From Lantana camara (taxonomy: Eukaryota > Streptophyta > Magnoliopsida > Lamiales > Verbenaceae), in the NCBI GenBank assembly GCA_037501455.1, contig CM074861.1, positions 34,054,001 through 34,118,000 on the forward strand: 64,000 bases of DNA, read 5' to 3'. Position numbers and translations under genes: made by a program. This document shows, piece after piece, positions 23,014-34,770 of this stretch (position 1 is its first letter; each line of letters opens with the position of its first letter). The notes below the pieces were generated by a model. It was not told the origin of the DNA and made no database searches. It worked only from the letters and a program-made list of their open reading frames with translations.

Positions 23014-24151
23014 TCATATCGTACCTTCCACCATGGCGTTAGGGTTAGCTTCCACATTCTGCTCTTCACCCGCAAGGGCATAAGCACGAGCTGGTATCAT
23101 TGGCCTTTGAGCTCCCGGTTGATATCCTGGAGTTTTATCTGGACAAGTGTTAGCCATGTGTGTTACCTTCCCGCATATCAGACACTGACCCAACCTCTTT
23201 CTGCACATGTTGTAGGTGTGAGTAGGGCCTCCACAATACAAACATGGTGGCCTATCATGTCGCGGATCAGAAGAAGCTGGAGGTACTTGTGGCTTCGGGG
23301 TTGTAGTTCCCGCAGCTCGAAATTTCTTATTCTGTCCTTGAAATGGCTGAGGGTTGGGTACCATAGGCCTTTTTCCTTTACCAAATCCAGATCCTTGCCC
23401 CATCTGCATTCGTGGAATAGGATCCTTTTTCTTGTATTCCTCTTCCTGCGTTAATGCCCTCTGCACCGTATCAGCAAAAGATTCAAAATTGTGCCCTGCG
23501 TGCCCATACCGAAGATCCTGTCTCAATCCAGTAATAAACTTCTTCGGCTTCCTCTTTTCGTCCCTTGTAATGTGAGGTGCATACTTACCAAGTCTATTGA
23601 AAAGAGAAAGATATTGAGCCACTGTTCGGGTTCCTTGCTTTAAATCCATAAATTCTTGCTCCTTTCTTTCCCGAACGACCTCAGGCACAAAAGCTTCTCT
23701 GAATTCTCTTATAAAAACTTCCCAAGTAACCGCTTCTCCTTCCACTTCAAGCTTCTCTCGTGTGCGTTCCCACCAGTCATACGCTTCTCCATCCAACTGG
23801 AAAATAGCAAATTGCGCCTTCTCCTCAGACGAGAATTGACGAACATTATAAATTCTTTCAATCCTGGTTAACCATCCTTCCGATACCGCATCATCAACAT
23901 AACCTGAAAACCTTGAAGGATTATAGCTCAAAATAACCCATGATGATCTCGCGGGTTATTAGGAGGGGGAGCTTGCTGCTTGACTGGAGGGTGTACAGGA
24001 GGATCTTAAGCCCTTCTATGTTCAACATAATTATACACTGCTTCCATAAAATGCTCCATATTCATAGGATAGGCGGTTGTGGTGGATTAGGGGATCGATC
24101 TCTACGATGATGATGACCCGGAGATCTTTCCCGATGTCTTCTAGGAGGCAT
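23014..24151 (-). pseudogene. gag of element B (broken)
   Basis: The start ATG at 24151 gives MPPRRHRERS, a typical start for this group, but a stop at 24006-24008 and a frameshift near 23935 break the N-terminal part. From about 23931 to 23014 the frame is open (about 305 codons) with the Gag core (WLTRIERIY, AYDWWERTRE, EFREAFVP, MDLKQGTRTVAQY, LGKYAPHI) and two CCHC knuckles, CLYCGGPTHTYNMC and CLICGKVTHMANTC. It ends at a TGA (23014-23016) that separates it from protease; in chromoviruses of this kind gag and pol are normally one frame, so this is a nonsense change, probably CGA to TGA. Confidence 0.9.
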
Positions 24152-24349
24152 CCTGTCCAATCAAACACTAACATGCATGCCAAATTTAGTCCATGTGTGA
24201 CAATGCAATGAATTCAATCAATTACAAAATCACAAATTAAAGCACACTGTTATGTAAAAGATGCAATTACTTCAACTTAGCAAATAGTTCTTAAAGCCGA
24301 ACGACCTAACTGACTCAACACGATACTAGAGCCCTGGTTTTGTAACCCT

Positions 24350-24363
24350 GGGCTCTGATACCA
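24350..24363 (-). other. Primer-binding site of element B
   Basis: The minus strand reads TGGTATCAGAGCCC, initiator-Met type, eight bases from the LTR end, as in element A. Confidence 0.9.
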
Positions 24364-24371
24364 CTCAAGGA

Positions 24372-27291
24372 TGTAACACCCGAGCGCGAGACGTCACATC
24401 CCCCGTACCATGACCTGGCCCGTATATGAAATGAATTTCCATACATGTGCCCACTCATAGTGAACGGGGACATACACACTCGCTAAGCCAGGCGGGACTA
24501 ACCTTCAACGCGACCCCAACAACAAACAAAGTAACATAACAGCGGAAGCAATAATTCATATACCATATATTGAGCTATATGCTCTATATACCAACAGTTA
24601 ATGTTCAAGTACGATCAATACAGCTAATACATACATGTACGCTCTCAATCATATACAATATCCAAAAAGATCATGAAGTACAAACATATGTGTGTAATAC
24701 AAAAGAAATGCTAGACACCATGCAAGACTCTCTCAGACTCGTATCCCGCCTGGCATCCCTTCCAGCAAAAAGAACTGAAACAACTCCGGGTTTAGTCTTA
24801 GACAGACTGGTGGGTATAAAATAGGCATAATATCATAATAAGGTAGAATTAAACACATACATGCAAGTTATAATCCCAACTGAGGTTTTTAGAACATTTA
24901 CCCAAGCAGGTGAAATTAAGAAATCATCAGGTGGGATTATAGCATTCAATTTCATTAGGTTCTTTGTGGCCCGGCGAGTGGGCGTGCATTATCTCCAACC
25001 AACACCTCATGTAATTCGTTAATCATACATTCATTCATTCGTTCATGCATTACATTCTTTCGTGCACATTCATTTGATCATTCATATACTCCTTCTTCCT
25101 CCGATTAGGGGACAGGTTTGCAAGGCCCGAACCCTCATTCATTGGTGCTAGAGGGGTACATAAATCCCCAAAAGCTCGGCTTCCCTTCTTTCACTAATCT
25201 CCTAATGAAGTCCAGGTTACCGTAATTGATGGAACTAGTTTATATGGATCCCCGTCAGCCCAAGCTTCCCCGGTTCACCAAATACACTAAGTTCCAGGGC
25301 CCCCATTCATTGTGAACATTCATTTCTCGCCAAAACTTTTGGTAGGATAATCAAAATAAAGGCTTTACATTTAAAAATATTGACCCTCAAAAAACTTTAT
25401 ATAAGTATAGTATTCTTTGGCCAAAACTTTTCACGTTAGGGTTGATAGGGTCATATTGTTAACTAATAGAAGAAAAACCCACCTGATAGACAAAAGAACC
25501 CAACAAAGACCTCACTGCCCGGCCTCGCCTCCCACTGGATCGAGATATGTGTGACAAAAGTAGTGTGAGACTCAAACATGACCACACTTGACGCTCGAAA
25601 ATGCAATGACATGTAATGAAATGCATATGAAATCATGAAATACACTAAACTTGATCATGAATGCCATAGAATTCAATTCAACACATAATTCACCAAGCTT
25701 TATTCAATATACGATAAAACCGTATTCATTCACGTTCATGACTTTCATTCTCGCATTCATGTAACTCTTGAGGTCATATATCGATCATAGTGCATGACTT
25801 AATAAAGTCACATTGCATAAAATTCACAAATACGAACGATAATCACAATATAAACATTAAAGAGTTTCCCAAAGCTGCCAATTCAAATGACACGGCCATG
25901 TTGCATCTTCAAAGCATTTGGACACGGCCGTGTCCGAATTTTAGAAAATAATTTTCGTAAGTCGAACATGTGACACGGCCGTGTTGAATTTTCAAAGCAT
26001 TTGGACACGGCCGTGTCCGATTTTCAGAAAATATTTTACGCAAGTCGAACGTCCAACACGGCTGTGTCCGTTTTCAGTTCAAAGCTGACACGGCCGTGTC
26101 AGCTTTTCGTCTTGAGATGAAAAACAGAGCAGAAGCTCTGTTTCTGCGAGGGAAAAGCTTTGCAAAACAGGGCAGCCATAAAGAAGCTCTTATACCACAT
26201 CTAGACAAGTATTCAAGCCACAAAACTCATGCTAATCATATAACTCATTCATATTTACAAGAATTCATGCCTAAAGTTGGCAAAAGACCACCCAAACTCA
26301 AGCTTTCAACCATGGAAGCTTCATGCTTCATTAATGGCAACTCATGCTCCAACTCTCAAACCTTAAATTTAAGCATGTAAAAATGATAGAAAGCTTATAA
26401 GAATCATCGATCATGCCTCAAATCTCACTTTAAATCATGAAAACCAATTATCAAGAAGCAAACCCCAAATAAGCTATTCATGCCCTTATTCAAAACACAT
26501 AAATTCCCAACTTCTATCATGCCTCACTCAGATGAAAAGATAGAGGAGAAGATGGAGATTACAAATCCTAACTCACCTTGGAAAAAGATCGGATGGAAGT
26601 TAAACTTGAGCTCAAAGTTTGGTTGATCAAAATGGAGGTTTTCTTCTTGCTTCTTGAGGAGCTGCAACGATCGATCAAATGGAAGCATGAGAACGATATG
26701 GGAAGCAATCTCTGATCTTTAGAATCATTCGGGTAGGGTTCGGGTCGATCCAAGTCCGATTCGTTTAAGAAAAATGGTTCGAAACAAGTTATAATGTCGA
26801 GGCTATGGAAAGGTTTGTCATCGGAGGTTTGATTAATATCAAAAAGGTATAAAGTCAAGTTTAAAGGATAGGTATCGTCGAAACAAGTTCAACACCGAAG
26901 ACGGATCTCGATTTCGAGGTTCGGAGCTCAAGATATCGCGAAAACCGTTCAGGGTTGCCTATTATACAAATAGGTCCCCAAACTTTCAAAAAGTGGCAAT
27001 TAAGCCCAAGCTCAATTTTCAATTGAGTCCAAAACTTTCAAATAAGTTGTAATTGAACCCTCGGATCACACGAAACACCTAATTTCAATCAATCACTACC
27101 ACATTCATGAAATTCATAGTTCCACAATTTCATTCATGTATTCATAGCTTACATTGGAATTCATATGAAATTTAAACAAATAATTCAAATTATAAACGAA
27201 TTTAAACAAATAACCAAAATATAAAATCATATACTTAAATTAAATATGAACATACCAGTTACCTGCACGTGTGAAATCGCGGGACGTTACA
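24372..27291 (-). repeat. 5' LTR of element B (2920 bp)
   Basis: TG...CA bounded (TGTAACACCCGAGC to GGGACGTTACA). In element sense it contains donor-like CCAAG|GTGAGT (26576-26575), the palindrome array (26102-25888), the GGAG-loop hairpin (25210-25188), a block with GGAGGAAGAAGGAG (about 25100) and the CAGTC hairpin (24814-24791). It ends with the conserved CCCGCACC-ATGACC-GGG-type sequence shared by all gypsy LTRs here. Confidence 0.93.
25888..26102. repeat. GACACGGCCGTGTC palindrome array in the LTR of B
   Basis: Six copies at about 25888, 25920, 25971, 26003, 26054 and 26085, full or one to three bases changed, alternating with A/T-rich spacers that are themselves repeated (TTTTCAAAGCATTTGG and AAGTCGAAC). 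The 3' LTR (18223-18440) has the same array with more decay. Confidence 0.9.
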
Positions 27292-27296
27292 GTGTG

Positions 27297-28578
27297 CCTT
27301 TTATAAGCCGGAAGATACGCCTAAAGGATTTGACACGGAGAGGTATGAATAGTGTGGTTGTTGCTGGGTAATGCTTTGTACGTAAGTTAATGTTACGGGT
27401 TTTAATACGTAATGATTGTAATGTAATGTATTAGTAATGATGGGCCCCGGAGTTGTGGGTAAGGTAGACCCGGGACGGCCATGGGGTCGCTGGTTATGAC
27501 CCCTGTACACATCTCCACAGTTAGTTCGGATTACTCCTGAACTCGCCAGGAGGTTTGGCGGGGGATGGATATCCTGAGGGTTGAGAAGCTTGCACTCCCC
27601 TCGACTGTAATGGATGGTTAGGGTCGCGCAACCCTTCCATCGCCGGAGAAGGAGGTTTATGTGTAAGTATGTTTTACGTTTAATGTATTTTCTTGTTTGA
27701 GTAGTCGGAGAAGCCCAGGATGGGACTAGGTACTCGTACCCGCCGAGTTTGAATATATGCTCTATTAAAGTTCGTGAAACGGGGATAGACTTAAAATTAA
27801 GAGAAAATATGGATCTTTTTTAAAGTATAGGTTAAAATACGAAATGTTTTGATAAGATTTGATACGATAAGTATGTTTTGTTATGTTTGATATGTATAAA
27901 TCCGTTAAGTTAAGTTTTATCCCATTTTGATAAGAATCCCTATATAAATATGTATCACGGACAAATTTTGGTGTGCAAAAACTATCCCTGAGTTTATGAA
28001 CGATGTGTGCTGAATGTGCTTTGCTCCTTCTATATATTTGGTGTGTATGGGTAGCCCCTCACTCAGTCCGTGTGACTGACCCCTCTCCCCTTTGGTTTTA
28101 GTGTGCAGGTGTCACGTGGAGTTCGAGCTAGGCGGTGTGTCGTGTCCTGGAGTCTGTCGAGTCCTATGTTAGTTTGAGTCTTTTGCATTTCATACGATTC
28201 AGATTTGTATAAGTATGAATATTTGATTACGTATGCATTTTTTATTATGTTATACTTTTCGGGACAGGCTTCTAGGGATAGATATGAACCCGTTTTCATT
28301 TATAGTTATTGTTAATATTCGGGATTAGGTATTTATGGTAGTTGAACCCTCACTTGCTGCTTGTGTTTTATGTTTGAATATATGAATTGCTTCCGCATAC
28401 GCATTCGTTTTTTTTTTGTTGGTTTATTTCATTGGCAGGGTCTACGTTTTGCCTAGCTTAGGTTTGTGTCTATCTGTCTCCCGTTCGCCTCTGCTTGGTT
28501 CATGTACGGGTTTCCCATCTCGTATGTGGATTGGGCTTAGGTGCGGGGATGTGGTGACCCACCGTGCGGGGTGCTACA
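27297..28578 (+). repeat. 3' LTR of element A, second part
   Basis: It continues the LTR after element B and ends GCGGGGTGCTACA at 28578. It matches 11203-12415 with few differences. The hairpins are at 27542-27562 and 28061-28080, and the acceptor-like GTGTGCAG ends at 28108. Copia D begins directly after. Confidence 0.92.
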
Positions 28579-31500
28579 GGTTCTCTGAGATGCTGATGGC
28601 CGCCTTGTTTTCAAACCGAAGTGGTGTTGATTCAGTGGGGGTTACACCAATCTCCGTCATTAGTTTCCTTAGCTAATTTACCTCAGTTACTCCTTTTGCT
28701 ATACCCCTGAATTCGGCCTCTGCACTTGACAAGGCCACAACTTTCTGTTTCTTGCTCCGCCATGTCACCACATTTCCTCCAACTAAAGTGAAGAATCCAG
28801 AAGTGGACCTCCTGTCATTTGGGTTTTCTGCCCAATCTGCATCTTTGTAGGCCTCAATATTTACGTGACCATGCCTCCCAAACATGATTCCTGTCCCTGT
28901 TGTCCCCTTGAGATACCGGATAATCCGTATAACCTCGTCCAAATGCTCTTTCTGGGGTTGATGCATAAACTGGCTTACAATTCCCACAACATATGCAATA
29001 TCCGGTCTTGTATGGGATAAATAGATCAACTTACCAACTAGTTGTTGGTACCGTTCCTTTTCGATTGGCTCCCCACTCTCAGCTATCCTCAACTTTGTGA
29101 TTTACCTGTATAGGGGTCTCAACTGGTTTACAATCAATCATCCCAGTTTCAGCAAGCAGATCAAGGATGTACTTCCTTTGTGAGATAAATATTCCTCGTT
29201 TTGACCGCAGAACTTCAATTCCGAGGAAGTACTTCAAACCCCCAAGGTCCTTCATCTCAAACTCCCTGAAGAGATTCTCCCTAAGTTTGCTTATCTCTTC
29301 AGTATCACTCCCTGTTATAATCATGTCGTCCACATAAATGATCAGACATGTGATCAACTCCCCTCGTCGCTTTAGAAATAGGGTATGGTCAGAGTTACTT
29401 TGAACATATCCGTGTCGCTGCATTGCCAAGGTAAATCTGCCAAACCACGCTCGGGGTGACTACTTCAGTCCGTATAGAGCTTTTCGGAGCTTACAGACCT
29501 CATTTTCTTTGAAATTTCCTGCGAACCCTGGAGGGGGTTCCATGTAGACTTCTTCTGTCAAATCCCCATGCAAAAAAGCATTCTTCACATCGAACTGATG
29601 TAGGGGCCAGTCCAAATTTGCAGCAACAGACAATAGTAGTCGGACCGTATCAAGTTTTGCCACAGGGCAAAACGTCTCTGAGTAATCAATTCCAAACGTC
29701 CGAGTGTACCCTTTTGCCACTAACCGAGCTTTGTATCTCTCGACTGATCCATCTGCCTTATGTTTTACTGTAAAAACCCATTTGCACCCAACCGGTCGTT
29801 TTCCTGTAGGCAGCTGGCACTTTTCCCATGTTCCATTTTTCATTAGGGCTTCCATCTCTGTATTCATTGCCTGTTCCCACTCCTTGTGTTGTCTCGCTTC
29901 TCCCATACTTTTGGCAATTATCTCCGTGCAGAGATTTCCAAAGAAGGCTTTGGCAGCTACAGACATACTCCCCTTGACCAAGTTACTCACGGGGTACTTA
30001 GATGATTTAGAAACTTGATCCGGAGAATACCTATGTGGAGGCCCCTCTGTTACTGCGCTGTAGTAAAGAATACCTATGACTTACTGTATCATCCTCATTA
30101 AGAACATTAGCAGCATTTGTGATATTACCAGAATCATGAATATCAGAGGGACATAAGTTCAGAGAATCCATTACCTCGGTTTGGACATCATACGGAGGAG
30201 GATCATTGGGTTAAGCAGAGATGGTGGTACTGAGATCTTCTTTGTTTGATTCGGATTCAGGTGCTACAGCTGTATCATCGGGATAACTTAACTAGTGCAG
30301 TGATTCACCCTGTGTCTCCCCCTGATCACTGGACTGGGTGTCAAAGTAATATTCTGTTTCCACGAACTCATAATCCATGGTAACATGAACCTGTTGGCTA
30401 CCAGGGTTACAGCACCGATACCCCTTCTGATGAGGTGCATAACCAATAAAAACACACTTGACAGCACAAGGTTCCAACTTTGTCCTTTCATGTTTTGGGA
30501 CATGAACAAACACCGAACACCCAAATATTCGAGGTGGCATGGTAAGGTGGGATGGTATGGTAACTTGGGTTTGGAATGTGGATAGCGGCGTCTTGTGGTT
30601 GAGGATTTTTGTGGGTAATCTGTTGGTAAGGTAAGTGGCAGTAGCAACTGCATCAGGCCAAAAACGATTTGGGACAAGGGATTCGTTCAACAAGGCCCGG
30701 GTTATTTCTAGAATGGTACGGTTTTTTCTCTCGGCGACACTGTTTTGTTGTGGGGTGTTAGGACAGGAGGTTTGATGTATAAGGCCCCGTTCTGTAAAAA
30801 AGGTGTTAATTTCCCTATTGACAAACTCCCTACCATTATCAGACCTCAAGATTTTTATTTGTTTGTTGTATTGGGTTTGTACCATCTTATAGAATGCAAC
30901 AAAAGTTGTATAGACCTCAGACTTGTGACGCAGAAAATAAACCCAAGTCATGAGAGAAAAATCATCAATAAACAACACGAAGTAACGAAACTGGTTTTGA
31001 TTTGCAACTGGGGCAGGTCCCCAAACATCAGAATGCACCTAAGAGAAAACAGTCTCTACCCGTGTATTATTGGGCTTAAAAGATGTCCTATGAGTTTTCG
31101 CAGTTAAACAAGTCTGACAAGAAAAATCCACAGGGGAACTATGCTGAAATAAAGCGGGAAATAACAACTTCAAATACCCAGCTGAGGGATGTCCAAGACG
31201 ACGATGCCACAACCATAGTTGAGTGTTTGCTTTATTCGAAGCTAGAAGAGCTTTAGGTTGATTTTCAACTTCATCCACGTAGTAAAGTCCTCCACGCTCA
31301 GCACCATGCCCAATGATCTCCTTCGTATGCATGTCCTGTATCAAACAAAACCGAGGATAAATTAGAACCACACGGTTTAGCTCTTTCGTAATATGGCTCA
31401 AAGACAATAGCTTGCACGACAACGAAGGCACATAAAGACAATTATGTAATTTCAGTTTTGATGTAATAGAGATAGAGCCTTCTCTTTCAACCATAGCCTG

Positions 31501-31935
31501 ACCCCCATTTGCAGTTTCAATATATGATCGCTTAGGTTTACCAGAGTTAATTAAATCGGAAGCATCGAAAGTCATGGAATCCGTGGCCCCACAGTCAAGA
31601 ATCCAATCCGAAAATTTGTTTGGGAAACTTTGGGTGTGAAGCACATAACCATTAAAAACCTGGGGTCCTTTTTGCAATTTAACCGAACTTGGGGCTGTAG
31701 CATCAGAAATAAGTGGATTAAATGAAATGGATCTAGGGTTTGGGGCATAACTCCCAAACCCATTACCTGCGGCGCCACAACCCGTCATTGCCCCTTTTAT
31801 TTCTTCTCTATCTCCGGCACTGAAACTGACGGCGAGGTTAGCCCGGCCGCTTGTTGACGTCACGCCGCCGCCTGCTGCACCGGTATCTCCTCGGATGGTG
31901 CCTGCAGTGGCTGTTTCTCCGCCTCCGTCCCCCAC
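28579..31935 (-). pseudogene. pol of copia D: protease, integrase, RT, RNase H (broken)
   Basis: Protease-integrase frame 31935-31039 has the protease box WILDCGATDSM (DCG where DTG or DSG is usual) and the pre-integrase LWHRRLGHPS with CQTC. A TAG at 31039 is followed in frame by the integrase core to 30292 with D (HSDVWGP), D (RSDNGREF) and E (AERKNRTILE) all present. RT 29990-29460 includes [13 protein letters not shown] and [11 protein letters not shown], then a TAG; 29429-29079 holds YVDDMIITGSD. After a frameshift near 29085, 29092-28673 gives the RNase H region (RPDIAYVVG, DADWAENPNDRRSTSG, SSAEAEFRG). It ends where element A is inserted. Several stops look like CAG to TAG. Confidence 0.9.
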
Positions 31936-32906
31936 CGCAAGGTTAGCTCTCCGATTTCCTCCCTTGATTTCGGCACCGGTGGAGTTTTTTCGGCTGCCCT
32001 CTCACCAATTGGGGTAGCCGATAACCTCAAAGCATTGCTCCGATATGTGTCTCGATTTTCCAACACACCGCAAGTGACCCCATTCTTCTCATCGCGCCAT
32101 GATGTCCGGCGACCAGCACCATCTCCGCGTCCGGTGCCGTCTGAGCGTGAGGCGTTTCGATTGTTTTTGTCCCTCCTTGCTACCAGCCCTGTTCCGACAA
32201 TAGAATCCCCATCTCCACCGGCATTGGATTTGAGGATCTGGAGACGGGAAGCTTCGCGACGGACGGTGGCATAGGCTGACTCTACAGCAGGTTTGGGCTC
32301 TTGCTTAAGAATATCTTTCCGAATTGGTTCATATTGTTCATCAATTCCAGTGAGGAACTGATATAACCTTTGTTCTTGGGTGATGAGGTTGAAGGCCTTG
32401 ATGTCATCGGGGCACTTCATTGGGTTTTGCTGCTTTCGATCAATTGCCATCCATATGCTCTGCAATTTGTTCCAGAAATCTTTAAGGCTTTCTTTGCCTT
32501 GACGTTGGGTGTTGGCTCTACGATGCAAATCGAAGAGTTGCAATGGGTCACCGTCGCTGCCATAAGTGGTGGACAGCCCTTCCCACAAAGCTTTGGCAGT
32601 CGGATACTGGAGAGCATTGGTGATAAGGCTGCTCTCCATGTTCTGTATAATCCAGGTATACACTTGTTGATCTGTTTGTTCCCATGAGTCGAATTTTGGG
32701 TCGGATTCCTCCGGAGCCGGTGGGACGCTGGTTATTTGCGATCGGCCTCCTCTTCCGCCTATTGCCATTTTCATTAATCTGGCCCAGACCGGATAATTAT
32801 CACTGTTTAATTTGATGTCGATTGATAAATTATCCGAATTGAGCATGGTTGGTTGGGGGGTTTGGATTGCTAGTTCTTTGTTGTTGTTGTTGCTTTCGGT
32901 TGACAT
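31860..32906 (-). pseudogene. gag of copia D
   Basis: The likely start is the ATG at 32906 (MSTESNNNNKEL); an open stretch continues upstream to 33005 without a good start. The protein has the UBN2-type Gag core: LNSDNYPVWARLMKMAIGG, WIIQNMESSL, AKALWEGLSTTYG, GIDEQYEPIRKDIL. The CCHC knuckle expected near the C-terminal end is not recognisable: a cysteine remains in NGVTCGVLENRDTY but the pattern is lost. The frame differs from that of protease, so a frameshift lies between 31935 and 31860. Confidence 0.85.
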
Positions 32907-33006
32907 GGCTTTGGTTTGGTTTGTGCAGATCGCAGCTGATTCTGTGGCCGGGAAAAGGTATGGGACAATGATGAGGTTAATTCTGAGTCCTTGGGATCTC
33001 GACACT

Positions 33007-33018
33007 GCTCTGATACCA
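33007..33018 (-). other. Primer-binding site of copia D
   Basis: The minus strand reads TGGTATCAGAGC, directly abutting the 5' LTR. Confidence 0.9.
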
Positions 33019-33228
33019 TGTTAAAACATGGTATTTAGAGAGAAAATTAACTCTATTCATTGTGTTTGTATTCAATAATTCTGTGTTACAGAGATTACAA
33101 GGAAAGAAGGAATATATCAAAGTACAGAGGAAACAAGATCACAACATATCAGGCTGAATTAGGGGTGATCACTACCATAACAGGAAAAGTCAAATTTTCC
33201 ATAAATAGGTGATCTTCAAGATTCAACA
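33019..33228 (-). repeat. 5' LTR of copia D (210 bp)
   Basis: In element sense it runs from TGTTGAATCTTGAAG to CATGTTTTAACA, a complete TG...CA LTR. TATTGAATACAAAC and AATAGAG near the inner end look like polyadenylation signals. The right target duplication should be TCATA (33229-33233). Confidence 0.85.
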
Positions 33229-33668
33229 TCATATTTTTTAACTCTCTTTTTTTGGTAGCAACAAAAATGGCGAAACGAGTTGCCAACTTAGACTGCCAGG
33301 CCTTCCGGCGGAGAGTCCCAGCTCATTCTATCTTCTTCCATAACCTGACCCAACTTAGCCAAAGTGTCAGCTAAAGGATTCCTTTCTCTGCTGATGTGCT
33401 TAATCACGTAGGCCCAAGGTTTGCGCATGAGCACCCTCAAGGGTGAACCGTAGTATCTACCCCTTCAATCAAACTGATCACTGCCAGAGAATCACTCTCA
33501 ACTTCCAGCTTCAGGTAGCGCCTCTCCCAGGCAATGGCGAGACCCTCCTTTATGCCCATAAGTTCAGCCAACGTGATTGAGGCCTCCCCCACCTTCAAAG
33601 CGTAGCCAGTAAGCCACTCCCCCTTCTCATTCCTGATAACGCCCCCAGCCGTCTCAGTCTTTTGCTGT
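33229..33668 (-). pseudogene. 5'-truncated LINE fragment (RNase H and 3' tail)
   Basis: Read on the minus strand it matches the RNase H end of the LINE at 36069-52251: GGVIRNEKGEWLTGYALKVGEAS, LAELMGIKEGLAIAWERRY and EVESDSLAV correspond to the same region near 51800-51960. It then has stops and a shared 3' UTR ending GTTGCTACCAAAAAAAG. The homology begins abruptly at about 33668, as is usual for LINE copies truncated during reverse transcription. Its tail borders copia D. Confidence 0.88.
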
Positions 33669-33696
33669 AGGATATAATTATAGAAATAATTAATAC

Positions 33697-34113
33697 ATCT
33701 AACTACCCTTCATTTAGGTCTAATTACAATATAATTTACTTAAATTGAGAAATTACATTTTAGTCCCTAACTTTTGAGAACCATTTATGGCCCCTGACGT
33801 CCGTTAGGGTTCCGTTATTTCATTACAAAAATACCCCCCAATTTTTTCAATTCAATATGTGATTCCACTAACAATATTGTTAAATTTATAATTTGTAAGG
33901 ATCGTTTTTTTTTATATTTATAAACTTTAGAGGTGATTTGTAATTTGGTCATGTATTCAATGTAACACTCATACAAATCGTTAGGGTTATAAAGTATACT
34001 TTTATAAATTTCGTTAGGGATCTGATACCAAACAAATTTATAAGGACTAAAATGTAACTTTCTATTTACATGGACGGTATTAGAATTAGATTTAAATGAA
34101 GGATAGTTATATG
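33697..34113. mobile_element. Small inverted-repeat element (MITE-like)
   Basis: The left end CATCTAACTACCCTTCATTTAGG and the right end (reverse complement CATATAACTATCCTTCATTTAAA) pair, and the inner parts ACATTTTAGTCC on both sides also pair. Outside both ends stands ATTAATA (33690-33696 and about 34126-34132), a possible target duplication, although on the right it is a few bases away. The class was not determined. Confidence 0.45.
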
Positions 34114-34770
34114 CAAGTGACTCATTATTAATACGTTATGAATATAATAAGAAAGTGTTAGTTATGCAATATTATTTTTTGGAGCTAATTTCCATTATAT
34201 TTATTAGTTAAAATTAAGTTATGTTTGTACATAAGCATTCAACAAACAATATTATATTTGATACTCGAGTTTGTGAAAAAGCTCTAATAAGTTATAGTTA
34301 ATATTATGTTAGATATGTTAGATTTCAACGAGTTAATTAACATTATGTTAGATATGTTACATTACATTTACCTTCAATGAATTATAATTTCACCTAATTG
34401 AAATCTTACATTTTTTTTTTTTTTGTGTGTGTGTGTCTGTGCGCGCAAAATTGTAATCTCACCTAATCACACCCACTCCCCATGGTTTCGTAACAGAGAC
34501 GAATCAATGTTAATAGAGGTTAATCAATATTAGTAGCTAGTTAATCCCATCTAATCAAGCCCGAATAATATCACCTAACTAACACAAGATTAAATAAAAT
34601 TAAATTAAATAAAAAGGTCTAATACACCATAATTAACGCTTTCTAACCCAATTATTATTAAAATTAAAACTATGAGCGAGAGGGAGACAACTAGGCAACT
34701 GAAGCAAATAACATGGAACGTAACTATGACTGACTTTAATTTCTTGATCAAATGATCAATCCCAGTTAAA
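34114..34770. other. AT-rich spacer, no gene seen
   Basis: It holds a poly-T run followed by a (GT)n tract (about 34410-34440) and a small local duplication around ATTATGTTAGATATGTTA (34303 and 34343). It presumably includes the 3' flank of the gene at 34771-35199. Confidence 0.6.

Larger units (their letters stand above)
17600..27291 (-). mobile_element. Ty3/gypsy chromovirus-type element B, complete but defective
   Basis: Complete minus-strand element: 5' LTR 24372-27291, primer-binding site 24350-24363, gag 24151-23014, protease-RT-RNase H-integrase-chromodomain 22989-19660, polypurine tract 19626-19639 and 3' LTR 17600-19625. It is flanked by GTGTG at 17595-17599 and 27292-27296 and sits in the 3' LTR of element A. 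The domain order and the C-terminal chromodomain indicate a chromovirus, probably of the Tekay/Del group. At least six stops and changed catalytic residues make it non-functional now. The 3' LTR is about 0.9 kb shorter than the 5' LTR through an internal deletion. Confidence 0.95.
11201..28578 (+). mobile_element. Ty3/gypsy-type gag-only element A (non-autonomous), interrupted by B and by C
   Basis: Plus-strand element with a truncated view of its 5' LTR (11201-12415; C is inserted in it), primer-binding site 12424-12435, a broken gag (12689-13633), about 2 kb of non-coding interior, a polypurine tract, and a 3' LTR split by element B (15633-17599 and 27297-28578). No protease, reverse transcriptase or integrase motif was found between gag and the 3' LTR, so it fits the described class of gag-only, terminal-repeat elements that depend on others. 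It lies inside the pol of copia D, which resumes at 28579; the partner target duplication is outside the window. Confidence 0.88.
28579..33228 (-). mobile_element. Ty1/copia element D, defective, 5' part in window
   Basis: Minus strand: 5' LTR 33019-33228, primer-binding site 33007-33018, gag 32906-31860, and pol to 28579, where element A interrupts RNase H. Short LTRs of 210 bp and the motif set (HSDVWGPAP, LRSDNGREF, YVDDMIITG) mark a copia lineage different from C and F. Its remaining 3' end would lie left of the window, beyond element C. It is inserted at or next to the 3' tail of a LINE fragment (33229-33668). Confidence 0.92.

Noticed and set aside
25888..26102. A CRISPR array
   Set aside because: The repeats are palindromes with repeated spacers in an LTR of a plant element; spacing and context do not fit.
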